Shown here in pieces: positions 36,016 through 45,900 of a DNA stretch of 64,000 nucleotides. Source of the DNA: Durusdinium trenchii. Lineage: Eukaryota > Sar > Dinophyceae > Suessiales > Symbiodiniaceae. The stretch lies in contig CAXAMN010008446.1 in NCBI GenBank assembly GCA_963970005.1, forward strand, positions 779,833 to 843,832, given 5' to 3'. Within the stretch, counting starts at the first letter, position 1. Each line of letters starts with the position of its first letter. Position numbers and translations under genes: made by a program. Under the pieces are notes generated by a model. That model was not told where the DNA came from, made no database searches, and worked only from the letters and a program-made list of their open reading frames with translations.

Positions 36016-36105
36016 CCCAGATGCTCCATGTATGGAATATATGCCTACATTGGGGTGGTTTGGGGGGTCAATGTAGGCATATATGGCATACATGGAGCGT
36101 CTGGG
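36016..36105. mobile_element. Family A element
   Basis: Near-perfect inverted repeat, CCCAGATGCTCCATGTATG... and CATACATGGAGCGTCTGGG, only 66 bp from the copy at 35848-35950. Confidence 0.85.
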
Positions 36106-36329
36106 GTAGCTTAATGGTTCCTAGTACAAGTTTGATCAAGTTCTGAGTGGTGAAAGTCCTCACAACTCCTCCAGCGAGTCCGTCCCACCGCCTTTAAGGT
36201 TCGGCACATGCCTTGTTTTGTGCCGCTTCCAATTCGACCGTCGACGAGGTCGACGGTAATTGGGAGATCCCGGTCTTACAGGGACCCCTGTGACTGTCAG
36301 CGTGTCAAAGCATGTGATGTGCGAGTTCA

Positions 36330-36507
36330 TCATGAAGTCATCCATATGGTCAGGGGTTCCAAGTTGGGATGCTTCTCGTTGCACATCCATGTTCTTTGCA
36401 CCTTTCTCCCGCCCCCACCCCGACTCGTGCATCCTGATCGACCGGGCGCCGTCCCCGCCCGACCATCTTCCGCCTTCGAGTGGAGCTCACTGTCGGCTTC
36501 GTATAGC
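36330..36507 (-). CDS. Candidate terminal exon, charged
   Basis: Acceptor GCTCGCGAG|G (phase 2), then YEADSELHSKAEDG and CTSRGGGGRKVQRTWMC, stop TGA at 36330-36332. Protein-like, but its phase does not join directly to the exon at 36895. Confidence 0.42.
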
Positions 36508-38184
36508 CTCGCGAGCGACGCAGAGCGACGCGTAGCGACGCGCGACGGGGCAAACTCTCCGGACTCCTGGTTGAGGAGTCATAACCCAGACACTCCATGT
36601 ATGGCATATTTATACATACATTGACACCTAAAACCACCTCAACGTAGGTAAATATGGCATGCATGGAGTGTCTGGGTAACGACCCCCATGCTTGAAACAT
36701 GCAAGAAAATCAGGCTTGCGTTCAACAACCCCAGATTTCGGCCATCCTAATCCTCCGGAAACATCCTCCCAAACATCCATTGCCGCAAGTCGAACCCAAA
36801 AAACGATCCAGGGCACCCCCAAGGTTCGCCTCCCTTCACGCTCGCTCACGTCCGACCGCCGCCGCACCCGGGAGCCGCCGCGGAGCCGCGCGGCCTTGCG
36901 TCACGCGGAGCTGCCGCGCCGCCCGGAGCGCGCTGCCCGTGGAGGGCGCCGCGTCGTCGCTGGGGGGGTCCTGAGGCGGCGTGGTGCTGGTGGGTGGAGG
37001 TGGAGGTGGAGGTGGAGGTGGGTATGATTTCTCATTTTTCAGGGGTGGGTGGCCGGTGCTACATGCCTAGGTGCTGACAACACAACAGCACTGTAAGCTG
37101 ATCTTTCACCGAACACTGGCCCTTTGCTGTCTAAAATGGCTCTCTCATCCGTTCTTCAAGCGATACTGTACGTCATGAAGTAAGTGTCCCCAAAATCGCC
37201 CAAAAGGTCCCTTTCACAACTGAACTTGGACTATTTTGGAGCTCTGAAGGCTGAAAAACCCTCCTCACTCTGATGCTTAAGTATGCCAGGTGGCTTCGTC
37301 TTCTTCTTCAGCACGCCTGGCGCGGGCTGTTCGAGACCGGGACTCAGTCAAAGCATATTCCAGATGCTCCATGTATGGAATATATGCCGATCAGTTGGGG
37401 TGGTTTGGGGGGTCAATGTAGGCATATGGCAGTCCCATGGAGCGTCTGGGTATGGGTGGTTGAGTACGCACTCGACACATCTCGAAACAAAAATAGTAAG
37501 ACGTCCATCTTTTCTCGCTTCTCAGCTGTTCCTTGCGGTCTGTCATCTTCCGGAGTTTCTGCACCTCACCACGCCTCACCTCAGGAGTTTCTGCACCTGA
37601 CACTCACGGCCCTCCAGCTGCGGGGCGCAGGGCATCCCATGTGGCAGCCACGGTTGGATGATCGAGCGCTGTCGCACTTGGTGGGGGCCCTTGAGCCCCG
37701 TGGCCGGTGTAATGAGGCAATTGCTCCACTCGCTCCACTCTCCCATCACGCAATCCCGCAAGGCCAACTTCGATTCAGTGGCATCCAACGGCAGTGGTTT
37801 GGCACCCTTGATGGTTTTGATCATGGGGACGTCGCCTACTTCTTCGAGCTTGGTGCTATTTGAAGCATTCACCATCGACACGTTCTCGATGATGGAATAG
37901 TTGAAGGCCTCACTCAGGTCCACTGACGTTTCATCCGAAGCCAAGGAAGACTCTGCAGGTGGTGCTGGATCCTGCACTGCGTGCGCTGCAACGGCACTTT
38001 GTGCATTCTGCATCCAAAGCTTTTTCGAAGATTGCAGTAAAGAGACACCCCCCCCAAGGCCCAAAGAGTCTGAGAAAGCTGGAGCCACATCGCAAGAGCT
38101 TCCGAAGGCTCCACTGAGCAGAACACCGACCATGAGTTGCACCTGAAGGGAAGACGAAGACGAGGAAAACATGGACAAAGTCAT
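36330..38184 (-). CDS. Secreted or membrane-anchored thrombospondin type-1 repeat protein (gene span)
   Basis: Minus-strand gene with a 196-codon first modelled exon, a proline-rich exon 37030-36895, and possibly a third at 36507-36330. TSP type-1 repeats are Trp/Cys-rich extracellular adhesion modules, common on secreted or surface proteins of alveolates. Exons 1 and 2 join in phase 0; exon 2 ends in phase 1, whereas the third candidate starts in phase 2, so an exon may be missing. A family A inverted repeat lies in intron 1. Confidence 0.7.
36585..36676. mobile_element. Family A element
   Basis: CCCAGACACTCCATGTATG...CATGCATGGAGTGTCTGGG, 92 bp. Confidence 0.85.
36895..37030 (-). CDS. TSP1-repeat protein, exon 2 (proline-rich)
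   Basis: Acceptor CCTGAAAAATGAG|AAA, phase 0, then KSY, eight prolines encoded by CCT/CCA repeats, TSTTPPQDPPSDD and an Ala/Arg-rich helix. Donor ACGCAAG|GCCGCG (GC type, phase 1). A Pro linker after an adhesion domain is common in extracellular proteins. Confidence 0.65.
37360..37450. mobile_element. Family A element in TSP1 intron 1
   Basis: CCAGATGCTCCATGTATGG...CATGGAGCGTCTGGG; lies between TSP1 exons 1 and 2. Confidence 0.85.
37549..37603 (+). repeat. Duplicated exon-end sequence at the TSP1 donor
   Basis: GAGTTTCTGCACCTCAC-like sequence occurs twice about 37 bp apart (around 37552-37570 and 37583-37602), once at the exon 1 donor and once just inside the intron. It looks like a small tandem duplication of a donor site. 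Confidence 0.6.
37597..38184 (-). CDS. TSP1-repeat protein, exon 1
   Basis: Begins ATG at 38184 with a Ser-rich, then hydrophobic N-terminus (LMVGVLLSGAFGSS) that could be a signal peptide. Four potential N-glycosylation sites (NYS, NVS, NAS, NST) follow near residues 95-110, then CVMGEWSEWSNC at about residues 145-156 and HQVRQRSI..C...EGRECQ, the usual TSP1 layout. Donor GAGTGTCAG|GTGCAG (GT type, phase 0). TTCCCTTCAG at 38143 looks like an acceptor, so the true exon may start there and the signal peptide be encoded further upstream. Confidence 0.8.
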
Positions 38185-39393
38185 TGACCACAGCGCGTGC
38201 GCGGTCGCGCGGGCACGCCGCTCGCGGGAACCGGGAACGCGGCCCGACGGTACGGTGCCGAGCGGGCTTTTTTGAGCCCGAGCTCAGCAGCGGAAGCGTC
38301 AAGGCCCAAGGCGTTGGCTGGTCGCCTATGACTCAGGTAAGTCTTAGATAGTCTCAGTGTGATTCAGGATGATTCAGGGATATGACCAGGGTCTGACGCA
38401 AGTGGTGTTGGGAGTTGGGGATTCCTTCATCCAAGCGGGTCGCCGTCGGCGCTCGATCCGATCCGTTCTTAAAGAGGACGGCCAGTCTACGGCCCGTTCA
38501 GCGCCCAAAGAGGCAGTCTCTTTGAAAGTGTTGGGGCGCAAAAGCAGAATCTCCCCATCCAAAGCTCACCCTCCCCGAAACGGAGCAGTACCAACCATCC
38601 ACCATCCGCAATGTGCGCTGTCGCGTCGTCGCGTTTTTTTTTTCCGCGCACGTTGTCGCAGCGTTTTCCGCCTGGCCGACGAGCTGGCCAGGATGGCATC
38701 AAAGCTCCGCGCCAGGTGCTGCAGGTGGGTCAACAAGGGCAACGCCGTGGCCTCCGAGGAAACTCAGCATGTTGGCGATTCATGCCAGAATCATGCCTGA
38801 AAAAATCATGAGAGGGATGTACAGTAACTGTTTCGTAACTGATTCGTATAGACGAACTAGAGTTACTCAGAAGCAGGCCTTAATCCCTCTCTTGATAACT
38901 TCCCCAGTCTCATCAGACTCGCAATATAGAAGTATATTTTTGGCGATGGAAAGTCTATGAAATTCTTCTCGACTCCCATGATAAACCTTCTCGACTCTAT
39001 GAACTTAGTTGGGTTCTTATGGAAAGTCTATCGCGTTTTATCTCACTTGGCTTCTTTTGGATCACTGATCTTCTCCGGACGCTCCACGCCATCGATCTTC
39101 TCCGGCGAATTCGCCGGTTCGTTCCGGAACCGGACCCCGCCGCCTGGTCGGGTCCTTGGAACGCACAACGGACGAGTCCAAACGACTTCCCCATAGAGTG
39201 AGTTGCCTCACACTCTATGCCTCACATGGTGAGTTTCTCACAATGTACATGGTGAGTTTCTATGGTGAATATTAGTTGCACGGACTTCACAGTCTGACTT
39301 AAAATTACATACAAGAGTTACCCTATCAAATTCGCAGACGATTCACCAGGAGGTTCGTAGTCTCCCGTCAAGCTGTCGGAAACCTCAAGCTAC
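38185..39393. other. No supported gene upstream of the TSP1 exon
   Basis: GC-rich sequence up to about 38300, just 5' of the TSP1 start on the minus strand, may hold its promoter or a first exon. The rest shows no reliable signal. Confidence 0.4.
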
Positions 39394-39598
39394 CTTTTTG
39401 CGCAACATCGTACGTTTTGTGGAACATGTCCTGCGAACTCTTTTCCTTGATATGCAGAAAGAGGTGCCAGCTCCCTTGTGCACCAAGGATGTCATAAGAC
39501 TTTGGTCGGAGGAATCGCGAGCAGACCACATTTCGTGGGACAAGATCAGCTGGTGGATTTGCTAAACACATGTACCCACCAAGAAGCGCAACACCAAC
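39394..39598 (-). CDS. Unassigned exon with conserved-looking ordered sequence
   Basis: Acceptor CATTATCTGCAG|GTT (phase 0), donor GCAAAAAG|GTAGCT (GT type, phase 1). Sixty-eight codons: VGVALLGGYMCLANPPADL, RFLRPKSYDILGAQGSWHLF, then KEKSSQDMFHKTYDVAQK. Probably a folded domain; family unknown. Confidence 0.6.
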
Positions 39599-40433
39599 CT
39601 GCAGATAATGTGAACTTGCCTTTCCGAAATGCGCAGGTGTCAACCCTTCGGAAGAGATCACTGAAGAACATACTTTTGAAGAACCACAGATGAATTCTTT
39701 CCTTACGTTCAGTGTCTGTCTTGATTCTTGATCTCGCACCCTACCGTCCAGCACCCCCACCAGTGGAAGGGCAGGAGGGTGCCCAGTCACGTCCACGGCC
39801 CATGGGCCCATGGGATCCATGGGACGAAACACCCGGTCAACTCCATGGGACGAAAGACCGGTGCCAATGCCATTCAAGAAAAATGCCCAACAGCTTGATG
39901 TTTCCCTGCTCATGGCATGTTTCTTACGCATGCTTGTGGCAGGATATGAGGCGTACAATCCTATTCAACAAGACTAGCTCATGCATCTCCTATTGTCATG
40001 CACGTTCGCCCCACAACATTGACGAACTCTGGCAATCCTATAGTTAGAATGCAATCCTAACACGTCATAATAAAGCTGCAAAGCTGCAAAAAACAACCAA
40101 TCGACCAAAAAAAGGACCCCCAAAAAAAAACGCATGTCGGGGTAAATGTGTTTCTGTCCAAAGCCCTCCGAGAAAAGACGAGTGCTACGAGAAAATGCGC
40201 CCCGTAGGCATTGCGCACCCAAAACGGCGGAAAGCGGCTGACCGACTGATCACCTTCCGCCCAGATTCGATCCTCGAAATGGTAATCCCTTCGAACCTGA
40301 CCAACTGATCACGGAGGATGTGAGGATGTGCCCCAGGGCTGCAAGTATAGCGAGCCTCTCCCTTCTAAGAAGGTGGGACTGAGGTGGTGGAGGTGTGACT
40401 GGAGCCCTCGGGGTGGGCATACTGTATCCTAGA

Positions 40434-40525
40434 GACTTCCTGGGACTGCCACATTTGCCGATCAGTTGGGGTGGTTGACCTGGGGTCAATGGGGCGGCAT
40501 ATCTTCCAGACAGGTCGTGTCTGGG
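40434..40525. mobile_element. Family A element, left end worn
   Basis: GGGACTGCCACATTTGCCG..., right end GGTCGTGTCTGGG intact. Confidence 0.65.
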
Positions 40526-40634
40526 TATGATGAGCTGAGTGCCATGGTCGCGGAGGGTAGACGAAGGCAGACCACTACATCGACAACACGGCACCTGGTG
40601 ACAAAGACCCGGCTGTTTTCATCCGAAGACCCAC
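40526..40634 (+). CDS. Plus-strand exon candidate next to a family A element
   Basis: Plus frame SAMVAEGRRRQTTTSTTRHL, VTKTRLFSSEDPLQ, ending in a GT donor (CTGCAG|GTGGGG). Reading through gives FWEGDVPFSLETCQ and a stop at 40781. It begins directly at the end of a family A repeat, so it may be repeat-linked rather than genic. Confidence 0.35.
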
Positions 40635-41112
40635 TGCAGGTGGGGGGGTCCATTCACTTCTGGGAGGGTGACGTCCCCTTCTCCCTGGAGACGTGTCAAC
40701 CAGATGGCAAGATCATGCAAGATCCAAACAGAGCACCTACAAAGCTGGAGACAAATTCGGAGGCAGCTTGGCCCGATCTGTGAAGAACGTGGATGGGAAT
40801 AGAATGGAATAAATGGCACCATCTCCAAATAATTGGGTGGCTTGTGCCATCTACAACCACTACCACAAAAGAAAATTGGCCAAAACGTAGCTTATATAGT
40901 GAATCTGAGTTACCATGAGGCGAACCGTGCTGATGAAAAGACCTCCTGTCAATCATGTCTTTTCAAACGGATGCCATCTCCGGCCGGATCGGCAACCAGT
41001 TCTTGTGGCCAACCACCGGAACGACACGACCGACTCCGGTGTGATCCGATTCGGTCCACTTGCACCGATGCAACGGGGGGGGGCGGCCTGCCTGAAGTCA
41101 GTCATCCGGGGG

Positions 41113-41143
41113 ATCTATACATATATATATATTATATATAGCT
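41113..41143 (+). repeat. (TA)n microsatellite
   Basis: ATATATATATATT-type run between unassigned sequences. Confidence 0.85.
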
Positions 41144-42586
41144 ATATAACCTATCAGCGTGCGTATAGTATATACTCATGCTACTACTATCCACTGTACT
41201 CATACCTACCATGCATTCCTTCCTTCTCTTCATCCACCTGCGGATGAAAGAACCACACCCGAAGCGCCTGGCGGATGGCCCAAGGCGGCCTCAAAGATGA
41301 TCGAAACGCTCCCAAGTTGGGTGGTGCACTTCTGGACCCTTATCTGTCTAAGACATCTTGGGGCGGGTTTGTATGTACCAGTGACATCTACTCTGAAACC
41401 ACTGTATAGTTTTACATCTGGAGCTGAGGGGGGGGGGCTGTTCATCGACCGCCCACATTGTAGGCTTTAATGTGCTTGTGTCTTAAATGATTGGGTGAAA
41501 TGATTGGAACAAATTACCGTCACAGCAACATGATGGGCGACTGAAACCAAACGTTTAGAACTTTATCTGAACCTTAGTCAGCTACTTGCTTGGAATGAGG
41601 TCAAGGTGCATATCAAAGTAACCGTTTTCATCTTAGACGCTTCCATATATGTTGGACGGCGGAGCCTCCCGACTCTTGTGATCCTGCCCCATGCACCGTT
41701 CACTTTGTATAGTACAATGGTAGTAACTGAGATCGGCATGGGAGAAAAAGAACCGACAGTGACAGGGGAGCTAAACAAGGTCTCACACGGCAAACAATCC
41801 TGCCCTTTGAGCCAACCAGTCGCTTACATGGACCACTAAATGGATGTCCAAATCAAGACAATCTTGGGGGTGGCCCCAAACTGCTTGTGACTTGAGAACG
41901 CACCAAAACATGGAGCGAGACTTGTGCGTCACCAACCAATATTAATACCAACCACATCAAAGGGCATTGAGAAAACCGGCAGGGCCGCGTTTCTACCTTG
42001 TTTCAACGCATGTTCCCAAGAGTAAATGATATACAACAACACCTAAAAGCTGTGCAGTGCATCAACGTCTACCTACGGAGTTGTTCAGGGCATGGGGTGA
42101 TCATGCAAATAAACAGCGAACTCCCTGAAAGATATGCAAACATTGATTCTTGTGATATCCTGTGCTTATTATATATGCTCACAGTACGCACCAGCCAGAG
42201 TTTTTTCCACCACCTCCACCCAAGAGAAACAAGAAATAACAAAAAACATCAAGCAACATGCCCCCCAAAAAACATTTAAAAAAAAAAACGTCATCATAGT
42301 AAATAGCTCGTTCTGACCCACGGCCGTTCATTTGGAGATCAGTACCAACCCTCAAGTGCTGGGGTTTGGCCGCTTTCATGGCCACCCCCACAGCACCAGC
42401 TCGCAAGTGCAGCTTGAGCTGCTCACAGGGTGGGCCAGCAGAGGGATCACTCACCAGCAACCTGCCCAGCCGCCGGACCGACTCGGACCGTGTGGAGATG
42501 GAAGCCTTCCCACAAGGGGTCAACTTAGTGAAACTCTGGTTATAGTCATAGTCATTCTCCTAAGAGGGTTGACCAAATGGTTGAAG

Positions 42587-42632
42587 CACCAACCAACCAA
42601 CCAACCGACCAACCAACCAACCAACCAACCAA
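42587..42632 (+). repeat. (AACC)n microsatellite
   Basis: About eleven copies of CAAC/CAACCAAC with one G interruption. Confidence 0.9.
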
Positions 42633-42824
42633 AGGAGGAGTCAAGGCATAGGTTGTTGGAGTGGATGACGGGCCCCCCAAGAGCTGGATGCATCACTGGA
42701 ACCATCCTCTTCTCCGTCCACCATCCCTTTCCCTTCTGAAAAATACTAAGATACCAGGAGCATCCTGTTTGGGTCTCCAGGTAGGACAACCCACCACTAC
42801 TTGGGGTTCCCCTCCTTCCCTCAC

Positions 42825-42935
42825 CCGGTCCACCTCGCGCCGGGCACGCCTTGGCTCCTCCACCAGTCCAATGGAGATCTCCCGCTCGTCCGCCGTGCCG
42901 GACCCCGTGGCCGTAGCGGACCCCGTCTCGCTGTC
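42825..42935 (-). CDS. Candidate exon, acidic/basic tail
   Basis: Thirty-seven codons, phase 0 on both sides, DSETGSATATGSGTADERE then a charged segment ending ARREVDR. Acceptor GCCGTCCAG|GAC; donor GACCGG|GTGAGG (GT type). Could be the C-terminal region of the TTLL-IQ gene or of an independent gene. Confidence 0.5.
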
Positions 42936-45900
42936 CTGGACGGCGAGCGCGGCGGGCGGGGCGGGGCGAAGCAAAGCTGGGGTTGTGGTAGGGCCAAGCC
43001 CTCCAACCGAACGAAGCGATGGCCTCCAACCGAACGACCCTATAATGGCCCTGAAGGTTCGACGCCTGGATGGGTCTGGCATGGTCTACAAACGTGTTAG
43101 ACCAAAGAAGATCTTCCTGTGGCATGGTCTTCTTCTCGGTACCTGAAATCGCCTCGTTCGACCCGGAGAGCCTTCGAAGTCCAACACCTGCACCTCCACA
43201 AGCAACCCAGGTTCGTTGGCGTTCCTTTTGCCGGACCCATCCGGAACATATCATGTTCCACCGTGTTCCCCCCTGGTGATGATGCCCTTTTTCAACCTTT
43301 AAAGGAGACTAAAGAGGCCTTGAATCGGCGTGGAATCTCTTGGAACACCTGATTCCAGCCAGCCCAAACACCCTGCAAAAACATTCAACAGCAAAAACCT
43401 GTGGGCCTCGCGCTACCCGCTTTCGCCGCCTCGCGCGAGCCGGGCGTGAAGGTGGAACTCCGCGTCGTGGCGTCCTCAACTGCCTCGGGTCATTGCCCCA
43501 GCGCCGGCGGGCACCGTGGGAGCTGCGGGTGTTCGGAAAGACCCTAAGGGACACGTGGCTCCTTGTTACTAGTAGCTTCTTGCTACTAGTAGCGATGGCC
43601 TCCAACCTAATAGCGATGGCCTCCAACCTAGTAGCTTCTTGTTACTATAGGGTGTCTTTTTTTCGTCGACAGCTTCAAGAATGCGAGATCGGCCGACAAC
43701 GGGCGGCGAAACATCGTGGAGACCAAAGGTGTCCATGATGGATCACGATGGCGGGGGGGGCCTGGCTTCCGGCCTATCATTGTTGGGAACGTGACAATAC
43801 GTGCACTGTATACCCAGACACTCCATGTATGCCATATATGCCTACATTGACCCCCCAAGCCACCCGAATGTTGGCATATATGGCATACATGGAGTGCCTG
43901 GAATATATATATATATATTATATTAAAGCATGCCACTTGGGGCGGGAAAGACATTGGGTCATGAATCCTTGCGTGCCGGGTGAGCTCCGGCCGTTCAGGT
44001 TTCGGATGCGAAAGCTGCTAGAGCAGCACCGCGCACGTGGTGAGCATTCAAAAGCCATCCTAAGTGAACAACCAACCCATCTCAACCATGATGCAAACAA
44101 TTGAACTTCTTAATAAAGACATTTCTTAGCCATCTCGCCCAATCTACCACCTTTGATGCACCTTTCAGCCCAGATGCGCCCTCGGCATGTTTGTTCCAAT
44201 CCTGTCACGGCCGCAGTCCGACCCGGCAACATCCGACCCGCCGACGTCCGACCGGTGACCAACGGGGGGGGCGAGAACCATCCAAACGGCCCACGGCAAC
44301 ATGTGAATCCAAATGCCTGTGAGCCAGCGAAAGATCGCATCAAGCGATTCTGAACAGACCAGAACAGCCCTTGGTGGCCTCTTTGCCCAAATAAGTTGCA
44401 GTACTAAAGGCAGTTTACTAAGCTCCATGAAGCTCCATGGGAAGCTTCATGAAGCTCCCATAGCTATGGTGATTCGACTCAGGCTACTGGGCAAGGCCGG
44501 CTGTTAGTACCACACTCAGGAACACCTCGTCAGACTGATCCACCAAGTATTATACAAACGTCAGACCCTGAAAAACCACCTGATCCACGGTGTTTCGAGG
44601 TGTTTTTGCCTAGGAACTGATCAAACATACACAGAAAAATCCACGGAATGGTCTTCGATGTTTCCAGGGCAATGCTCCGCAACCTGCCTCCGCCTGGGGG
44701 ATCTCCCGCAACCAGCGCTGCTTCAGCGTGGCGAAGCGGCGGAGCATCTGCAGGCGGCGCCTGTGGAGCTGTGGCCGGGGCCCGGACAGTGGACAGTTCC
44801 ACTGGGCAGGTTTTTTCAGGATGGACTGGGCTGTGAAGACTTGGTTGAACCGGAGGGGAGCACTGAAGGTCAGAGAAGGGAAGTGGAATGAAGTGGACCT
44901 AGGACAGGAAGACCTATGACGATAGTATACAATGCAAATCTGCCCAACTTCGACATCTCAGGAGTCCGAGAACCAGACAGGATGTAAATCATACCATTTT
45001 CTCAAGGTGCCCCAACTGAGAGAATAGCTCTTGTACAGGAATGCCGGGTCAGCAATATGACCCAAAGCATGCAAATCAGGTCAACCACAAAGACAAAGGT
45101 GCCTAGAAGAAACTCTTTAGCTGCAACCAGCTGGGCCAACCAAGCACACCTCCGGAATGCTTGCAATAGAGGTCATTTTATGCATCAAATCAGGTCAAAA
45201 CCTCCATCAACTGGGAGATTCCACCAACTGCCGCCAACCATGGATTCTTGGTCTGCTCCGGGGTGGGAATCCTTCCTTCGCCAAGCTGACTCCCAACTGC
45301 AGTAGACCCGAAAGAGCGGGCACAGCTCCCCATTTTTGAGTGGGAAATGCAATGCCCCCTTCAGGTCTAAAACCTCATTGTACTGGAGTTGATCATACAG
45401 AAGCACTACTCAATGAAGTATGAAGTGATGTTTAAAGGACCAGGTTTCCATCGGCCTTGGGACATGTAGGATGGATGTCACCAAATGTTGCACGGCATGC
45501 CGTGTCTCTCCCTTCCTCAAACAACAGCCCGGACTTCGCCTGGCCAGGAATCCCTTGAACGCCCTCTGGATGCAAAGTGCGCTGTGGCACGCGAAGCGAA
45601 AGCCGTTGCGGCACTGGAAGCCCCGGAAGCCTCGGGAACCACCAAACAGCGGCGACACGCAACACCAGCGGTGCGTCTGTTGTTCAGCGTTGCGGTCGTT
45701 GTTCAGCGGTTTCGGTGCAGAAAAAGGCTTTGCATGTTCAATCAAATCAAATCCCCCCGTCTCCAGGTTGGTTGACATCTCCAAGGGCGCCCCTTAAAAA
45801 GGAATCGACCGTCTAACTTCTAACTCCACGGTGGGTTCTCAACATCGAGCGATCTTAGACGTGCTTGAAGCTATCATGGCTGCATTTTTCCGAGGTCAAG

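Larger units (their letters stand above)
40782..42824. other. No confident gene
   Basis: Minus-strand frame PPWAIRQALRVWFFHPQ near 41233-41290 ends in a GT donor and may be an exon; AT-rich plus frame at about 42000-42240. Neither is strong. Confidence 0.4.

Noticed and set aside
36692..37027. Plus-strand frame ending in a Trp/Arg repeat
   Set aside because: The repeat is the complement of the CCT/CCA polyproline run in the TSP1 exon 2 candidate.
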